Origin: Isochrysis galbana
Taxonomy: Eukaryota; Haptophyta; Isochrysidales; Isochrysidaceae
DNA length: 64,000 nt
Assembly (NCBI GenBank): GCA_018136815.1
Contig: CM030940.1
Span: 3,970,833-4,034,832 of the forward strand
Direction of reading: 5' to 3'
A model generated the notes under the pieces. The model made no database searches, was not told the origin of the DNA, and was given only the letters and a program-made list of their open reading frames with translations. The stretch's first letter is position 1. Each line of letters begins with the position of its first letter. Below, piece after piece: positions 10,271-22,093 of the stretch. The position numbers and the translations under genes are program-made.

Positions 10271-12814
10271 ATGGCCGCGATGGCGCGTCTGCGCGCCGCC
10301 CCCGCCGCCTCGATGATCCGGCGCATCTGGGGCGCGGCGCCACAGACCGCGCCCGACCTCACCGTCCCGATCGAGCTCACCTGCGCCGAGCCCCTCTTCA
10401 CCAGCCCCACCCCAACCAAGGTGAGACCAATTTCCTCCCGCCCCCCCCTTCCCCCCTTCCCCCCCCCCACTCTCTCCCTCCCTCTCTCTTTCCCCTCCCT
10501 TTCTCTCTCGACTCCCTTCCCCTTCCTTCCCTCTCCTCCACCATCGCCTCTGCCTCTACTCTCCCTATCCCCCTCCCTCTCCCTTCAACCTCCCCGCTAC
10601 CTGCCTCAATCTCTGCCCCCCCCCTCTCTTCCTCCACGCCACCGCACGACTGCCACCCCAGTCCCCAGATTGGGCGGCGCCCGCAGAGCGTCTGGCTGCC
10701 CCCTTGCGCTCTGTGCTGCGCTGTCGCCTTCCCTCCTCTCTTCCTACTAGTCGGCTCTTTTCGCGCATTTGCTGCCTCTGCTCTCCTCCCCCCTTCCCCG
10801 CGCGCGCCCACTCCAGGGATGCGCTCCGCAACCCTGCGAATGCTGTCTGGCCCATGGTAGAGCAATGGCGAAGAGAAACAAAGAGATCACTGCCAGTCGC
10901 CGTGGCGGCACGCGTGATCTCATGCGCCGTCGTGCTGCTCGTCCTTGCTCTACAGGTGACGACACTCAAGAACGGGCTCAAGGTCGCCTCTTCTGACATG
11001 ACTGTGCCGTCGACTTCGATTGGTCTCTACATTGACACGGGCAGCCGCTATGACGCTGTCTCGGGAACTGCGCATGTGCTCCAGCACATGGCCTTCAAGG
11101 TGCGCTCCACTATATGGCGGACCAAACTGCGCACTTGGCTGTGTTGGACGCAGACGCACCGTGTGACCCTCCTTGACCAATCCTTGTCCTTACCCCACGC
11201 AGTCGTCGGCCAACTACTCTCATCTGCGAGTCGTCCGTGCCTGCGAGCTCTATGGCGCTCAGGTCTCAGCCGTCGCCGGCCGCGAGTCGATGGTCTACCA
11301 GGTAAGTGCGATCCGTGACTTAATGATTCGCGTTACTGACTGCTCGGCGAGTGCACGAACAGCGGCTGGGACAGATTAAACGCACCTCGAAAACTCTGTG
11401 TCGGCCTGCCTAACATGCTGCATGGGTGGCCATCCATCACATCGCAACGTGGCGTGAGCCTTTCAAGCCGGCATCGCATGGCCCAATCACAATGATGCCG
11501 CTGCCGCCTTTAGCTGGTCGATGGACGCCGCCCTCCCTACTCGACTGTTTTGCCCAGGCGGACACGCTCAAGGAGTCTGTGCCGGCAGTAGTGGACATGC
11601 TCGCTGACACGGTGCTTAACCCCAAATTCCTGTCCTGGGAACTCGAAGAGGAAAAGGGTGCGCTCAAGGCCGAGCTCGACGCCGCTGCCAATAACCCTCA
11701 GGTGAGCACGTGCTGCACGGCCCTAAACTAGGTGGCCTGTCCCCGCTCCGTTGGGAGGCTGTGGCTCAATGCCTTAGCTCACACGGGTTGTGTGTGCTTC
11801 CCGTAGGAACTGCTCACCGAGCTCTCCAACGGCGCCGCCTTCGGCAGCAGATCGCCGCTTGGCAAGCCACTGCCATGTCCAGCGCGCAATCTGCCGCTCA
11901 TCACTCCTGATGTGCTCTCTAGTTTCGTGGAGTCGCAGTACGTGCCCTCGCGCATGGTGCTCGCCGCCGCCGGCTACGACCATGAGGCGCTCGTCTCCCT
12001 GGCCGAGTCGCACTTCGGCTCGCTTCCCGCTGGCGAGCCGCAGCGCTCTTCGCCAGTGGAGTACGTCGGCGGCGAGATCCGCGAGTCGTCCGCTTCCGGA
12101 GATGACATGACGCATTTTGCTCTCTCGTTCAAGGTGCGCACACTGCGCTACTCCCGAGCGTGGGGGCCCCCCTTGCCCCCTTCCCCCTCCCCCCCCTCGG
12201 CCCCCACTGCAAAGCTATGCACTGCGACCCGGCCCTTCTGCCCATCACTGTAGGGAGCCGGCTGGAAGGACGATGACCTCATCCCACTCTGCGTCCTCAA
12301 CACCATGATGGGAGGCGGCGCCTCCTTCTCGGCGGGTGGCCCGGGCAAGGGCATGTACACACGGCTGTACACCAACATCCTCAACCGGTACCCCTTTGTC
12401 ACCGCTGCCTCGGTGTTCAACTCATTCTATAACGATGTTGGGGTCTTTGGCGTCTACGGCGCCACGTCTTCGGACTGCATGGGCCAGCTCGTCTCTGTTC
12501 TTTGCAAAGAAATGGCGGGCATGGGCTCGGGCATCTCTGCCGAGGAGCTCTCGCGCGCCAAGAATCAGCTGAAGGCCTCGCTCGTAATGAACCTTGAGTC
12601 ACGCCCCATCTTGCTGGAGGACATCGGCCGGCAGGTGCTCTCGTATGGCGCATACACGCCCGCTGCGGACCTCGTGGCCAAGATTGAAAAGGTCACGGCT
12701 GCTGACCTGGCCAACGTGGCCAAGAAGGTTATCTCGTCGCCGCCCTCTGTGGCGGTCTACGGCGACACCACCTCTGTGCCGAGGTATGACATCATTGCCA
12801 AGCAGTTTAGCTGA
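10271..12814 (+). CDS. PMPCA: Mitochondrial processing peptidase alpha subunit (M16 family)
   Basis: The alpha subunit binds presequences and presents them to the catalytic beta subunit in the mitochondrial matrix. Six exons (10271-10420, 10956-11099, 11203-11301, 11558-11701, 11807-12133, 12254-12814), all in phase 0, give 474 residues. Residues 1-30 are Ala/Arg-rich without acidic residues, like a mitochondrial presequence. The M16 zinc motif is replaced by HVLQHMAFK, so the HxxEH metal site is absent, as expected for alpha. The glycine-rich loop of alpha subunits is present (MMGGGASFSAGGPGKGMYTR), followed by the conserved LESRPILLEDIGRQVL. A core II cytochrome bc1 protein is the main alternative; the glycine loop argues for alpha. 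The gene lies head-to-head with acetylornithine deacetylase, 1.65 kb apart. Confidence 0.92.
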
Positions 12815-13552
12815 GTCCTAAGCGTTTTTTGCGCGACAGCGTGCAGGTTGGGGATGTAGGATTGGGATGGCTAGGAGTGGATGCCGTGCCGTGTTACCAG
12901 ACTGAGGTCCGGGTCGACCGAAACTGTCACATGCAGCACGTGTACCTGGATCTTTCGCTCAGCCTCACCCCACTGTGCGATAATGAGCCGGCCAGCAGCT
13001 CATGATTGGTCCCACTCATGATGCTCGTCCGTCCATTATCTTGCCGTTGAGGCTCAAGCGTACCAACACTCTTGCGCCAATTTTGATGAGCTCAGAGTGT
13101 ACTGGATTGTTACGATGTTCGCGTCTCCTAATGATGCCACCGTAGCAACAACAGGAGGAAGTGACCACTCACGACGGACACACGACCCCTACCCCAAGAG
13201 AGACATTCAAGGACGTGCAGCGCCTCCGCGCTTCGCACAACGAGCCTCGACACAACAACCTATGACTGATCTCAGAACTCAGGCCGGGAGAGAGACGTTG
13301 GCTGCGCTGCCGGCCCGGGCGGCCGAGAGGCATCTTATTGCCAATTGCGCCGTGACTTATCTATCAACTCTCGAAGTCTAATATACTAATAGTCAACCGC
13401 ACAATCAATGCACACAAAAACTCTTGAAGATGCCTAGAAACACTACTAGCCCGCCATTCTCCCGGGCACCCGGAGACGACGTCCTTGCCCCGAAACCCAT
13501 TCTCCATTCGCCTATCCGCTTTCCCCCTCAGTCCTTTTATTTTTACTTCGGC
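12815..13552. other. Intergenic region, no gene seen
   Basis: This stretch is the 3' flank of MPP-alpha. It has mixed composition, short frames only, and no repeat that I can match elsewhere in the window. Confidence 0.6.
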
Positions 13553-13690
13553 AACTAAGTTTATACTTAGTTCGCCCATGGGGGGGCACGAGCCCCCCCC
13601 TCTCTCCACTCCTCCCCTGCCATGGGGGAAGAACCACCCATGCTCCTGGCACGCCTGATGGCTTGCCAGGAGCCCACTGCCCTGCTGGGT
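13553..13690 (-). repeat. Terminal module Z ending in palindromic hairpin (copy 1)
   Basis: A perfect 7-bp stem with 6-base loop (AACTAAGTTTATACTTAGTT, 13553-13572) is followed by CGCCCATGGGGGGGCACGAG and a conserved segment ending near AGCCCACTGCCCTGC. Copies lie at 25221-25365 (-) and 47360-47495 (+). On the minus strand the module forms the end of the Gag-like frames. Confidence 0.75.
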
Positions 13691-14892
13691 GCGTCCTGGT
13701 AGTCGGGCTGCCGGCGCTGGGCTCGCGACGCGACGGCCGGCTTGGGTAGCTTGGGTGCGTGTTGCCTCTTGAGGGGCGCGACGTAGAGGGACGCCGAGGC
13801 GGCGGAGAGCGCGGCGTGGCGGCGCTCGATCCCCGTGTCGAACAGGTATTGACCCAAGTCCGATCTCGCTCCGACGTTCGCCCTGGCGGACTGGTAGAGC
13901 GGGGAGAACTTCTCCGCCTCGAGGCCTCCTGCTGCGACCGCCTCGAGCTCGTCGAGGCGCTGTCGCCCGAATTCGAGAATGACAGCGAGCTGGTCGGCGA
14001 TCGCGCGGGCGAGCCGGCGGGCCCGCTTGAGAGAGTGCCGTGAGCGGCTAGCCCTCGCCAGCTCGTCGGTGCATTCGTCAGCGCAGAGGAGGACGTCGTG
14101 CAGGTAAGAGAGAGATGGCAGGAGTGTGCACATCTCTCGTTTGTTCGCCGCCCCGAGACCCTTGTAGATCTCTGCGTGAAGAGAGTCGCCGGCCATCTCG
14201 GGGTTGTAGTGCACCGTGTAGTCGCGCACTCCCCTGGCGCGGGGTTAGGGACTGCCTTCGAGATCGTGGGGGCAGGGGAGAGGCCGCCCAGCAAAGAAGT
14301 CGCTAGGAGCTGGCCTACGCCCTGCCGAGGAAGGAGCGGTGCGAAGGTCGACCCCCTCAGCAGCCTCGTCCGCCTCACGCTCTGAAGCATCCGAGTCAGA
14401 GATCTGTTCGTCCAGGTCCGACGAGGGTGGCGTGTCATCCCCTCCTTCTCTTGGCCTGGTAGGGCCCATGTGAGCACCTCGAACCGACGGTCGGGCGCCT
14501 CCTGAGACCCGGTCGCTTCGGGCCCGCGAGGCGCGGGCCGCTGGGGACCGCCCGTCAGAGCGTTCCACTTGGAGGGGCTCGTAGCTTGAGCCCCCCTTTG
14601 CCGGCTGGGAGAGAGCTGCTGAGCTGGCTCCTGCCCCCTTCTCTCTGTGGCGCTCCGCCAGCTTCTCCAAGACCATGTCGAGCCACTCCGGGGAGGGCTC
14701 GGCGCCCGCTGGCTCGGTCGAGGAGGGAGCCTCCTCCGGCTCCAAAGAGCCGGAGGGAGAACTCTCCTCATCTGGTTCCTCCTGCAGCTCTCCTTCCTCA
14801 GGTGTCAGGTGCTTGGCTCTCCTGGACTGGAGAGGGTGGTGAAAGTGGGCTGGTGGTCCTGCGGCAAGCCAAGCGGGCAGCCGGACCAGCAC
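13567..14892 (-). pseudogene. Gag-like protein of an unclassified retroelement
   Basis: Two consecutive minus-strand frames (14892-14245 and 14229-13567) appear to be one protein interrupted by a stop and frame change near 14240. The first part is rich in Glu, Ser and Pro and contains a short helical segment (EWLDMVLEKLAERHREK). The second is helical (YTVHYNPEMAGDSLHAEIYK, LSYLHDVLLCADECTDELAR, RRLARAIADQLAVILEFGRQ), in the style of Gag or nucleocapsid proteins of DIRS- or Gypsy-like elements. Its C-terminus runs through module Z to the terminal hairpin. No reverse transcriptase or recombinase is nearby. I do not recognise a specific family; a host gene of unknown type is the alternative. Confidence 0.4.
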
Positions 14893-15060
14893 GCGGCATG
14901 TCGCTGCCGGGGGCGGAGCTGGCGCTTGTGGGGCGCCAGCGGTGCAGCCGTGCGCGGCCAGCTCTCCCGGAGGAGAGGGCTCTGTCGCTGGCGAAGACCG
15001 CCGGCGGAGGCGGCGCTGACGTCAGCGAAAGAGCGAAAGCCGGAGGATCAGTCTGGAGTT

Positions 15061-15513
15061 CCTAAGCCGTTCGAACGTGGGTTACTTTAAAACCCTGCAG
15101 TTTTTTTGCCTAATGGTTGAAAAGCCCTTGTTTCTTGTTTGACCGCCCTAGCCCTAGCCAAATAACAAATAAAGACGACATAACCATGTATGGCGACCTC
15201 TTTGAGAACTGGAAACAAGCACACGGGTTTCCAATCCAGGCCTGTGTCATGGCCAAACAACAACCTTCCCCTTTCACAGAAAAGCCAAAATCCTTCCGAG
15301 CGATTGAACGAACGAACGTCCACCATCCGTTCGTCCACCATGCGTGTCGTATGCTTGCACAAGTTCCTTTCTACCCTACGTCTCAACTGTGATATCTCTC
15401 CACTGATTTGCGTCGGGGATATTCTCCACTGAACGACATCATTAGGGGCGATCGTCGCTTCTTGCCAATAACAACTCCGCACCCGTGCCTTCAAGGTTAT
15501 CAATGGCCTCAAC
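15061..15513. other. Intergenic region between Gag-like element and TOP2 3' end
   Basis: No convincing frame or repeat is visible. The region nearest 15513 is the 3' untranslated part of the topoisomerase II gene. A short CGAACGAACG repeat lies near 15306. Confidence 0.5.
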
Positions 15514-18500
15514 TTATTCCATCGAGTCCGAGCCAGCCGACTCATCCTCTGAGTCGGATTCATCATCCGAGGCTGCCGCATACTTGCGAATTGCCGCTGC
15601 CGCTGCAGCGCGACGCGGCGCGCGCGCGACGCCTGCAATTGGTTCGACAACGCCGAGGGCCTCATCATCACTCGCCTCCGAGTCGGAGATCACTGCAGCC
15701 TTCTTTCTTGCCGGCGCCCTCTTGGTAGCAGCGGCCTTGGGAGCAGCAGCCTTTGGAGCAGCAGCCGCTCGCCTTGTGCCAGCTGACGCGGCTGATGACT
15801 TCTTTGGCACAGGTGCCTTCTTGGCCGGTGCAGCCGCCGGCGGAGCAGCCATCTCGTCTTCTGACTCAAGGTCAAAGACAGGCCGCGTCGTCTGCTCAGC
15901 CACGGAGGGCGGCAGAGCTGGGGCCCTTGGCGCAGCAGGTGCTTTGCATGCACGCTTGGCCTTGGGCTTCGGAAGCGGCGAGTCGCCTGGCATAGACTCG
16001 TCGCTCTCCTCGCCTTCAGAACCGTCGTCAACATATTTACGAGCGGCCGCAGCGGCAGCACGCCTCGGCGCTGCGCGGGCTGCCGCAGGCGCGACTGCCA
16101 TGTCCATGTCTGAGCCGTCACTATCGGCAGAATCGTCTGAAAGCACAATCGTCTCCGTCTTCTTGGGAGCGGCACGCTTCGTGGCTGCAGCGCTCTTGGA
16201 GGGAGCCTTGGCAGGACCCTTGGCTGCTGCGGACGGTTTCGAGGCCTGGGTTGCTGCGCTCTCATCTGCCGTGATCATTGCTGACCAATTGGTCCCATGC
16301 GCTGAGGCGGCCGTTTTGCGTGCCAGCCTCTCCATCAACGATAGTTCCTCCTCTGGCTTCTCCTCAGGCACCTTCATGGCAGCCGCACTCGACCCAGATG
16401 CGGCCGTAGTGACCGCCGACGATGCCTTGGGTATCGCGCGCTCCTTCCGTTCATGCACCGGCAGTGGTGCGGGCGGCGGCAATGCCTCTGCAAAGCCCTC
16501 CTCCGCTGGCGTAGGTGCATTTGGAGCCTTGCGCTTTTGCGCAGGCTTCTTCCGCTTAGGAACGTCGTCATAGTCAGAGTCGGAATCAGCATCCATCGCG
16601 ATACTGGCCGCCTTCTTGCGCGCTCCCGAGATGGCACCACTATTCGCCTTGCCGCGGGCCTTGCCTTTGGCCTCATCCCTACGTGCCGCATTGGCGGCGA
16701 GTGCGATCTCCTCCTCCCATTCAATGAGGCCCTCCTCAAAGGCGTCGAGGTCACGCTCCCACAGCTGGCGCGGTGTGGTGACGATGAGCTTCTGGAGCTC
16801 TTGCTCCTTAGCGTCGCACTCGGCGCGGAGCTGCTCGACCTTCTCGCGCGTGAGCGACCACAGTGGCATGGAGAGCAGGTAGTCGAACCCGCGGGCTGAC
16901 GCTGCCACACCGTCCGCCTCGGGGGCAGCTGGAGCCTCATCGTCATCATCGCCAATTGCAGCACGCTTTGCGGGTGGCTCGAAGGACGCATATCCCTTCT
17001 CGTGAAGCTCTGCAACAAGATCGGCCTTCTTCCGGTTGGCGATGCGCAGCTCACCGGAGACGACGGCAAGCACAAAACGCATGCGGTTGTCAAGCTTGCT
17101 CCATTCGGCACTAAGCTTGTCCTGGAGGAAGAGCTTGCGCTTCTCATAGTATGACAGGCGCAGGTCATAGAAGTCGCGTAGGATAGGCTCGACTGCCTCG
17201 TACTTCTGGATGCGCCCGTGCGCGTCGAAGAGGGTCATGTTCGACGTGGACAACGAGGACGACAGCTTGAGCTGCTTGTGCACGCCGGCGCGCATCGCCG
17301 ATTGAGCCGCCTCCTCGCTCGTGAAACGGAGCGTGAAGGACACCGTCGTGTCGGTGTGATTTTCACGGACTTCGGACAATGCATGGGCTGCGGCCTTGCC
17401 CTCCTTGTCTGCGGCCTGCAGCATCGGCTCGAGCACGCTCTCCTTATAGTCCTGCGTCCACCGGCGCACCGGGAGTTCCGAGATACGCAAGGCACGCGGA
17501 TCGCTGGTTGACGGCGCAATTGTGCCGTAGGTAATATAAGAGCCACGCGTGTCCGCAGGAGAGACGACGCCATCAAATCCGCGATACCATGGTGCCATCG
17601 GCTGCGCCTCGTCGCCCGCCATCAACCGACGCAGGTTGGCGACGATCTCACGCGGGTTGAAGTTGGGGACCGACGTAGACCAACCGGTGCCGATGCCATC
17701 AGCGCCGTTGACAAGCACCATAGGAAGGATGGGGATGTAATACTTGGGCTCAATCTTCTGACCATCGTCCTCGAGGTACTCAAGAAGCGCGTCATCGTCT
17801 GGGTGGAAGATGAGGCGGGTAAGCTTGGGAAGACGGGTGAAGATGTAACGCGGAGAGGCGGCGTCCTTGCCACCCATGAGCCGCGTGCCGAATTGGCCGG
17901 CGCCATACAGCAGCGCAATATTGTTGGAGCCCACAAAGGTCTGCGCCATACCAACAATGGTGCCACCGAGTGACGCCTCGCCGTGGTGGTAGGCCGAATG
18001 CTCGGCGACGTATCCGGCGAGCTGCGCCACCTTGACCTGGGACGCAAAGCCGGATGAAAGTTGGATAGTAGCATGCGTTACGCATTGAGTGGGGTGGGGG
18101 TGGGGGGTCGCCGGCCTTGCGCTGAACTGAAGGAGGCCGCTTTCGTGGCAGCGCACGCACCTCGTTCTTGACCATGCTCTTGCCGCGCTTGAAGCAGGCA
18201 AATAGAATCTTGCGCTGGCCCGGCTTCAGTCCGTCCACGAATGAAGGGATTGAGCGCATATTGTCAGCATTGGAGAAGTGAATCAGCTCCTTGTCGACGA
18301 AATCGGAGTACGAGAGCTCAGCGGCCGAATGGTCGACGTACAGGTCGGGGTCGTAACGGCGGAGCCACTCCTTGCGTGCATCGACCATCGACTTGGAGAA
18401 GGCGCGAACAATGCCATCGCGATCAGCGTCCCCGGTCCACTTGAAGGACAGTTCGTGCAAATTGAGGTCGGAGAAGTAGGCCTTCGCCTCGGCGGCCGAC

Positions 18501-21000
18501 GAGGTACCAAGACCCTTGTAGTACTTGATCGTGTAGCCTGCCGCGGCCGCGCCCTGTTCTTCGCGCCAAGCCTTGTACTCGTTGAGTGTGAAGAACGCGA
18601 TAGAGTTCCGGCCCTTGGTTGCTTTTACCAGCGGCGTCACAAACTCGCGCAGGAAGTCGTGCTTCTGCAGGAGAGCGGGCCAGTAGCAGTGCAGGAAGTT
18701 GATGACCAGGCCCTTGATGTGCGAGCCATCATGGTCCTAGATGAGGCAATCGGGCGATTCGCCTTGAGAGCGCGCAGTGGGCTTGCCCAAGAGGGTCAGA
18801 GCAGCGGCCGACGACCAGCCTCGGGCCCGGCCTCCTACTTATACGGACGTGAGGATTAGTACTCATCCTCACCTGATCAGTCATGATCATGAGCTTGCCG
18901 TAGCGAAGGCTCTTGACGCTAGCCTCGTCCTCGTAGGACTTGCCCTGCTGCAGTCCAATGATCTGCTTGAGTTCAGACACCTCCTTGTTGTTCATGATTG
19001 TGCTGTGGCTTGCATCGCGCACGTTCAGCAACTTGCCGCGCAGCGGGAAAACGCCGTAGTAGTCTCGGCCTATGACCGAAAGGCCAGCTACGGCGAGCGC
19101 CTTGGCTGAGTCGCCCTCAGTGATGATGAGAGTGCACTTGTATCCGTTGCGTCCACCTGCCTCATTGGCGTCGTCTAGCTTGGAGATGCCTGTCAGGCGC
19201 GCCTGCCGGATAGAGAGCAGCACGGTCACCAATCAACACTTGGCGGTAAATCCACAATCGAGATCACTGCAAATTCCATGTTGAGAACACAGAGCGAGCA
19301 GAGCGCCCACCTTTTTTGTGCCATCGGTCTTCTTGAGCTCCTTCGACTGCTTGGACTGCGCAAAAGAAAGGATCGACTCGAGGACTCCACATGAAAGTGC
19401 ATCCTTGAAAAACTTATCGGATGGTGTGCACTTCGAGCCGAAGGCCGATGGCTTTAGCGTCATATGTTCTTTGGTCTGCGGGAGCGTGAGGCGGTCGCAC
19501 GAAAAAGTCGGTAAGTGACTTCGCAAATCGCGATTCTGCTCCTCCCACTGTGCAGTGCCCTAGTTCGACGCAGTGGCTTAATCAAGCAACATGCAACATG
19601 TGGCACTGGCCAGGGCCACATCCACCTGCGAGTCGAAAGCTGGATTTTCAATGAGACAGTTGATGAAGAGGCGCAGATGGCTCTTGACGTGGTTGGGCTT
19701 GAGCAACTTTTCGAGACCCTTGTGCTTCTTCTTCAAGTGATCCAGCACCTTATCGATGACCTGAGGAGTGGCGGCGGCACAAACCTCGGGCAACGTCCCC
19801 GACACACACACACAGACGGTGTGCTGGATCTACCGCCTCGAGCCGTTCGCTGACGAGGAGTCACCTCTGCCTACCTGATCAGCGACGTGATTGACGTGCG
19901 AGCCACCCTTGGATGTATTGATCGAATTGACGAACGAAACCTAGGGGCGAGTCACACACGAGGGTCACAGTGAGCACACTTGTTGGATGTACGTCCCATC
20001 TCTGCCCGCCTCAGGGATGTGCGCACCTGATTGAAGCCGTCGTCAGAGGCAGCGACCGCCACCTCCCACCGATCCCCAACCTTCTCGAAGACGCGCGGGA
20101 CCGCGTCGGGTGCCTGTTTCGGCCCGAGGAACAGGTCAATGTACGACTTGAAGTCATTAACGGGAAGCCTTGTGCCATTTAGATACACCTTGACCGACGC
20201 GTGGGTGCAGCCGGCCATGTCGTAGGCACGGCGCTCCATGAGGGCAACAATGTCATCATCCATCGACGACATGCCAAATTTAGCCAGATCGGGCTCCCAC
20301 GTGATACGAGTCCAGTCCTGCTTACTCGGAGCGATGACGGGCTTGCCAACCTCGGTCATGTTGTTGCGAAATGTCTGCTTGAACTTCTTGCCCTCTGCGG
20401 AATCCGAGGTCTCGACGATGAATTCGCGCGAGAAGATGTTGGCAAGCTTGGCGCCGTAGCCGTTGCGACCACCTGTCACCTTCTTCTGGTTGTCGTTGTA
20501 GTTGGACGAGGTGAGGAGGTGGCCTGCGAGTGGTCGTGGGGGTAGCAGTGATATCGTTATGAGCCACGTGCACTGCCGCCCGTGCGGCCGAAGAGGGTGC
20601 ATGGCGTACCAAAGATGAGCTCCGGCACGTAGATATTGTGCTCCTTGTGAATGACGACCGGGATGCCCTTGCCATTGTTCATCACCGACACACGGCCAGC
20701 CGCCTGGTTGATTTCGATGCGGATCTCCGACATAGACGCATCGCGCTGCTTGTTATCGGCCGCGTTGACAAGGATCTCATCGAAGATCTTGTAGAGGCCG
20801 GGGACATAGGAGAGCTTGCGCTGGCGCATCCGTCCGGCCTCCTTGTCGAAGACCCACACGTCCGCACTCACCGACTCAATCGAGCCGACGTACGTGTCAG
20901 GCCTCTGCAGGATGTGTTGGTGTTGCGTCAGTTTCTGGTAGGTCTGCTCGACGCTCGGCTTGAGCACGTTGACGTCGGTCTTGTTCTCGGAGAGAGGCAT
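15514..21000 (-). CDS. TOP2: DNA topoisomerase II
   Basis: This is the type IIA enzyme that passes one duplex through another using ATP, in the nucleus. Eight exons (21000-20610, 20523-20027, 19940-19875, 19760-19626, 19475-19311, 19202-18873, 18736-18161, 18036-15514) join in phase to give 1560 residues. The GHKL ATPase part shows IFDEILVNAADN, MNNGKGIPV and GGRNGYGAKL. The TOPRIM part shows LIITEGDSAKALA and the DQDHDGSHIKG metal motif. The catalytic tyrosine lies in SPRYIFTRL at about residue 784 by this model, near its position in other eukaryotes. From about residue 1150 the tail is Ala/Lys/Asp/Ser-rich with acidic patches, as in other C-terminal regulatory domains. The start MPLSENKTD is chosen because the frame upstream is proline-rich repeat and the ATG is preceded by a sense-strand CT tract (21055-21092). 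Open frames of up to 362 codons on the opposite strand are shadows. Confidence 0.95.
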
Positions 21001-22093
21001 GGTGAAGCAGCCGGACCCGAGGGGGCAGCTTGGGGGCGGGGCGAGAGGGCGGAGAGCGGGAGGGGGGGAGGGAGGGAGGGAGGGAGGGAGCGGCCCGCAG
21101 TCGTCGCACACACCGCCAGCGACTTAAGACGGAGAGTGAGAGAGCGACACAGTTCAAACGGGCGGGAAAGCGCGAAAGCCCAGAGAGGAGGGCTGTCAGA
21201 GTTTTCTTGTTGCATCCTAGATGAACCCTAGCACGTGCAGGTGCTTATTACTATTTAGGTGCTTGGAGATCGATTGGGGAGGTCTAGGGGTGTCAACTTT
21301 TTGGACGGGAGGCCTCCACATAGACATAGTAAGGCCTCCTAGGTAGCGCGCTGTATGAGGAGAAGGTCATGGTGGGGTTCTATCTCTTAAAATTACGAGG
21401 CCAAACACCTTTGGCCTTTGGGGTGCTGCATGTCGTGGTGTCGTGGTGTTGGTGTCTTGGTGTCGCGGTTGCTTTGAAGATGTGGAAGATCGGGTGCGTT
21501 TAAGTGTTCAAGTGATTAAAACGTCCATTTAACTTAGTATTTGGAGCTCAGAGCACTCAACTGTCGCGAAGCACCTTCAAAGTTCAAAGGTTCTCCTACT
21601 CCTATCGTATCTCGTATCTCCTATCCGTACTATCCGCGCCTCTTCCTCTTACTCTTACCTGTAACTTATCTCTTAACTCTTAACTCCTTGCTGCCTGCCG
21701 GCTTGAAGCTTGAAGCGCCAATTTTGGCGCTTCGGTTTCACGCTTACAAGCAGCGTGTACAAGCTGAGGTGCGTGTAAGTGTAAGAGATAAAAGTATAAG
21801 TATAATGCCGTGGCCGTGGGCGAAAAGTGGCGCAACGTATTTTTTTCTTCTCGGACCCCCAAGAGAGCAAGAGAGCCTTCGTGGCCCCCCCGCCAGGTGG
21901 AAGGGTGGCGGCGCCCAGAGGAGACGAAAGTCCGTTACCTCCCGGCTCCCGGCACATCTGCACATCTCTTATACCTAAATGGTGTATTTTTGATAGATAA
22001 TAGAAAGTGAAGCTCCAATATTTTGCATTTTGCAGCTGCAGCTGCACCTTTTTTTCAGTTTACAGTTTTTCCACTTAATTCATGTCTTCATGT
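21001..22093. other. Intergenic region upstream of TOP2
   Basis: The first 100 bases hold a GGGA/GGAG tract (CT-rich on the TOP2 strand), likely its promoter. The rest is moderately A/T-rich with short GTGTCGTGGTGT-type repeats near 21432 and a duplicated TTGAAGC/GCGCCAATTTTGGCGC palindrome near 21705-21732. No gene is supported. Confidence 0.5.

Noticed and set aside
13512-14771. 419-codon minus-strand frame
   Set aside because: It is Ser/Arg/Pro-rich without secondary-structure character; the overlapping frames 14892-14245 and 14229-13567 look like the true coding phase.
15485-16573. 362-codon plus-strand frame
   Set aside because: It is antisense to the low-complexity tail of topoisomerase II and a by-product of its Ala-rich codons.
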